Shown: in pieces, positions 63,325 through 64,000 of the stretch | Numbering within the stretch: position 1 is the first letter of the stretch | How the letters are laid out: the number at the start of each line of letters is the position of its first letter | NCBI RefSeq assembly: GCF_004359215.1 | Contig: NC_090619.1 | Span: 6,606,179 to 6,670,178 of the forward strand | Direction: 5' to 3' | Length of the DNA: 64,000 nt | DNA from: Bremia lactucae | Lineage: Eukaryota; Oomycota; Peronosporomycetes; Peronosporales; Peronosporaceae | Notes under the pieces: model-generated | Seen by the model: the letters and a program-made list of their open reading frames with translations, nothing else | Told to the model about the DNA's origin: nothing | Database searches by the model: none | Translations under genes and position numbers: made by a program

Positions 63325-64000
63325 CTTAGGAAGTTCCTTGGTCTAGCGGCGTACTTGTACAAGTATCCTCGCAATTATGCAGAGATGACAGTTCATCTCT
63401 CTCGTCTCTTAAAAAAAGACGAGAAATGGTTATGGAACGCTGATTGTCAGCGTTCGTTTGAAGGTATAAAGTAAAGCTGGATGCAATCGCCCATCTTGGC
63501 GATTGCAGATCAAGACAGACCATTCCATGTGGTCTGTAACGCCAGCGATATCGCAATCGGCTGCGCGTTAATACAATACGATACAGACGGCAAGGAGCGC
63601 GTCGTCTGTTACCAATCGCGTCAGCTGCAACCAGATGAACGCAATTACCCAGTGCCTGACAAGGAACTCCTTGCCATGAAATATGCATTGGCTAAATTTA
63701 GGGTCTATCTCCTCGGAGATAGACCGTTCATCGTATATACGGACCATGCGTCATTACGCACGGCCGTAAGCAGCCCACACCTTTCGCAAAGAATGGCGAG
63801 GTGGCTAGCCATCGTCGCGGAGTATAGTTTCTCCGTCGAATATAAACCAGGACGACTTAATGTCGTCGCTAATGCGTTACCACGCCGACCCGATTTCGAG
63901 TCAGCAGTGCACTCCAACAGTGAAAATAATCCCACTGTTGCAACACTCACTACGAGTGTTCCGTCATCAACCTTAGTTGATGACATAAAGAAAGCCTACA
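63325..64000 (+). pseudogene. gypsy RT end and RNase H
   Basis: One frame from 63325 to the window end with a single in-frame TAA at about 63471: LRKFLGLAAYLYKYPRNYAE (RT thumb), DRPFHVVCNASDIAIGCALI (first RNase H aspartate region reads CNAS instead of CDAS), KELLAMKYALAKFRVYLLGD, YTDHASLRTAVSSPHLSQRM and VEYKPGRLNVVANALPRRPD (normally VADALSRRPD). These are the conserved Ty3/gypsy RNase H blocks. The D-to-N changes at CNAS and VANAL hit positions that are aspartates in active enzymes. The gene continues beyond the window. Confidence 0.88.

Larger units (their letters stand above)
62217..64000 (+). mobile_element. third gypsy element, truncated by the window end
   Basis: LTR 62217-62645, primer site at 62646, gag start at 62696, then a deletion joining gag to RT at about 63322, then RT end and RNase H. 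It is the same family as 57525-61934. The 3' part lies outside the window. Confidence 0.85.

Overview
The window looks like an oomycete nuclear genome (Peronosporales type: Phytophthora or a downy mildew). The evidence is a seven-helix receptor fused to an inositol-phosphate 5-phosphatase-like domain, a myosin with C-terminal FYVE and GAF domains, very short GT-AG introns (55-69 nt), and dense degenerate Ty1/copia and Ty3/gypsy chromovirus elements. No bacterial operon, CRISPR array or rRNA was seen. The species was not determined.

Layout. 1-2612 is a broken copia element, followed by a tRNA-like SINE head near 2674. 3060-28005 is nested, mutually inverted gypsy debris: an old minus-strand chromovirus (7141-14082), remains of a second gypsy family (about 13770-20426) carrying an unusual extra open frame (14226-15960), a younger minus-strand chromovirus (20990-25560), and a plus-strand gag-protease piece (25630-27525). 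28511-43400 is the only host-gene island: GPCR/5-phosphatase fusion (minus, four exons, 1174 aa predicted), a renalase-like flavoprotein (minus, five exons, one apparent frameshift), a decayed unidentified gene (plus), a 1413-aa myosin-FYVE-GAF gene (plus, single exon), and a PX-domain protein (minus, convergent with the myosin).

44152 onward returns to retroelements. A 6.3-kb block (41332-47632: myosin 3' end, PX gene, LTR, gag-protease) is repeated at 47634-54089, and the two blocks meet at a single N at 47633. This looks like two unmerged overlapping contigs or haplotypes at least as much as a real tandem duplication. Copy 2 continues through RT, RNase H, integrase and chromodomain to 57524, where a second gypsy element (LTRs 57525-57957 and 61500-61934) has inserted. 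A third partial element starts at 62217 and runs off the end.

The host genes share a phosphoinositide/membrane theme: a receptor with a phosphoinositide-phosphatase fold, a FYVE domain and a PX domain (both phosphoinositide-binding families), and a motor. This is an observation about neighbours, not evidence of a pathway. The most interesting item is the receptor-phosphatase fusion, whose phosphatase domain keeps the fold signatures but has lost most of the usual metal-binding and catalytic residues. The second is a gene family encoded antisense to the retrotransposon between integrase and 3' LTR, found twice in the window. All intron boundaries were derived by hand from reading frame and GT-AG rules.
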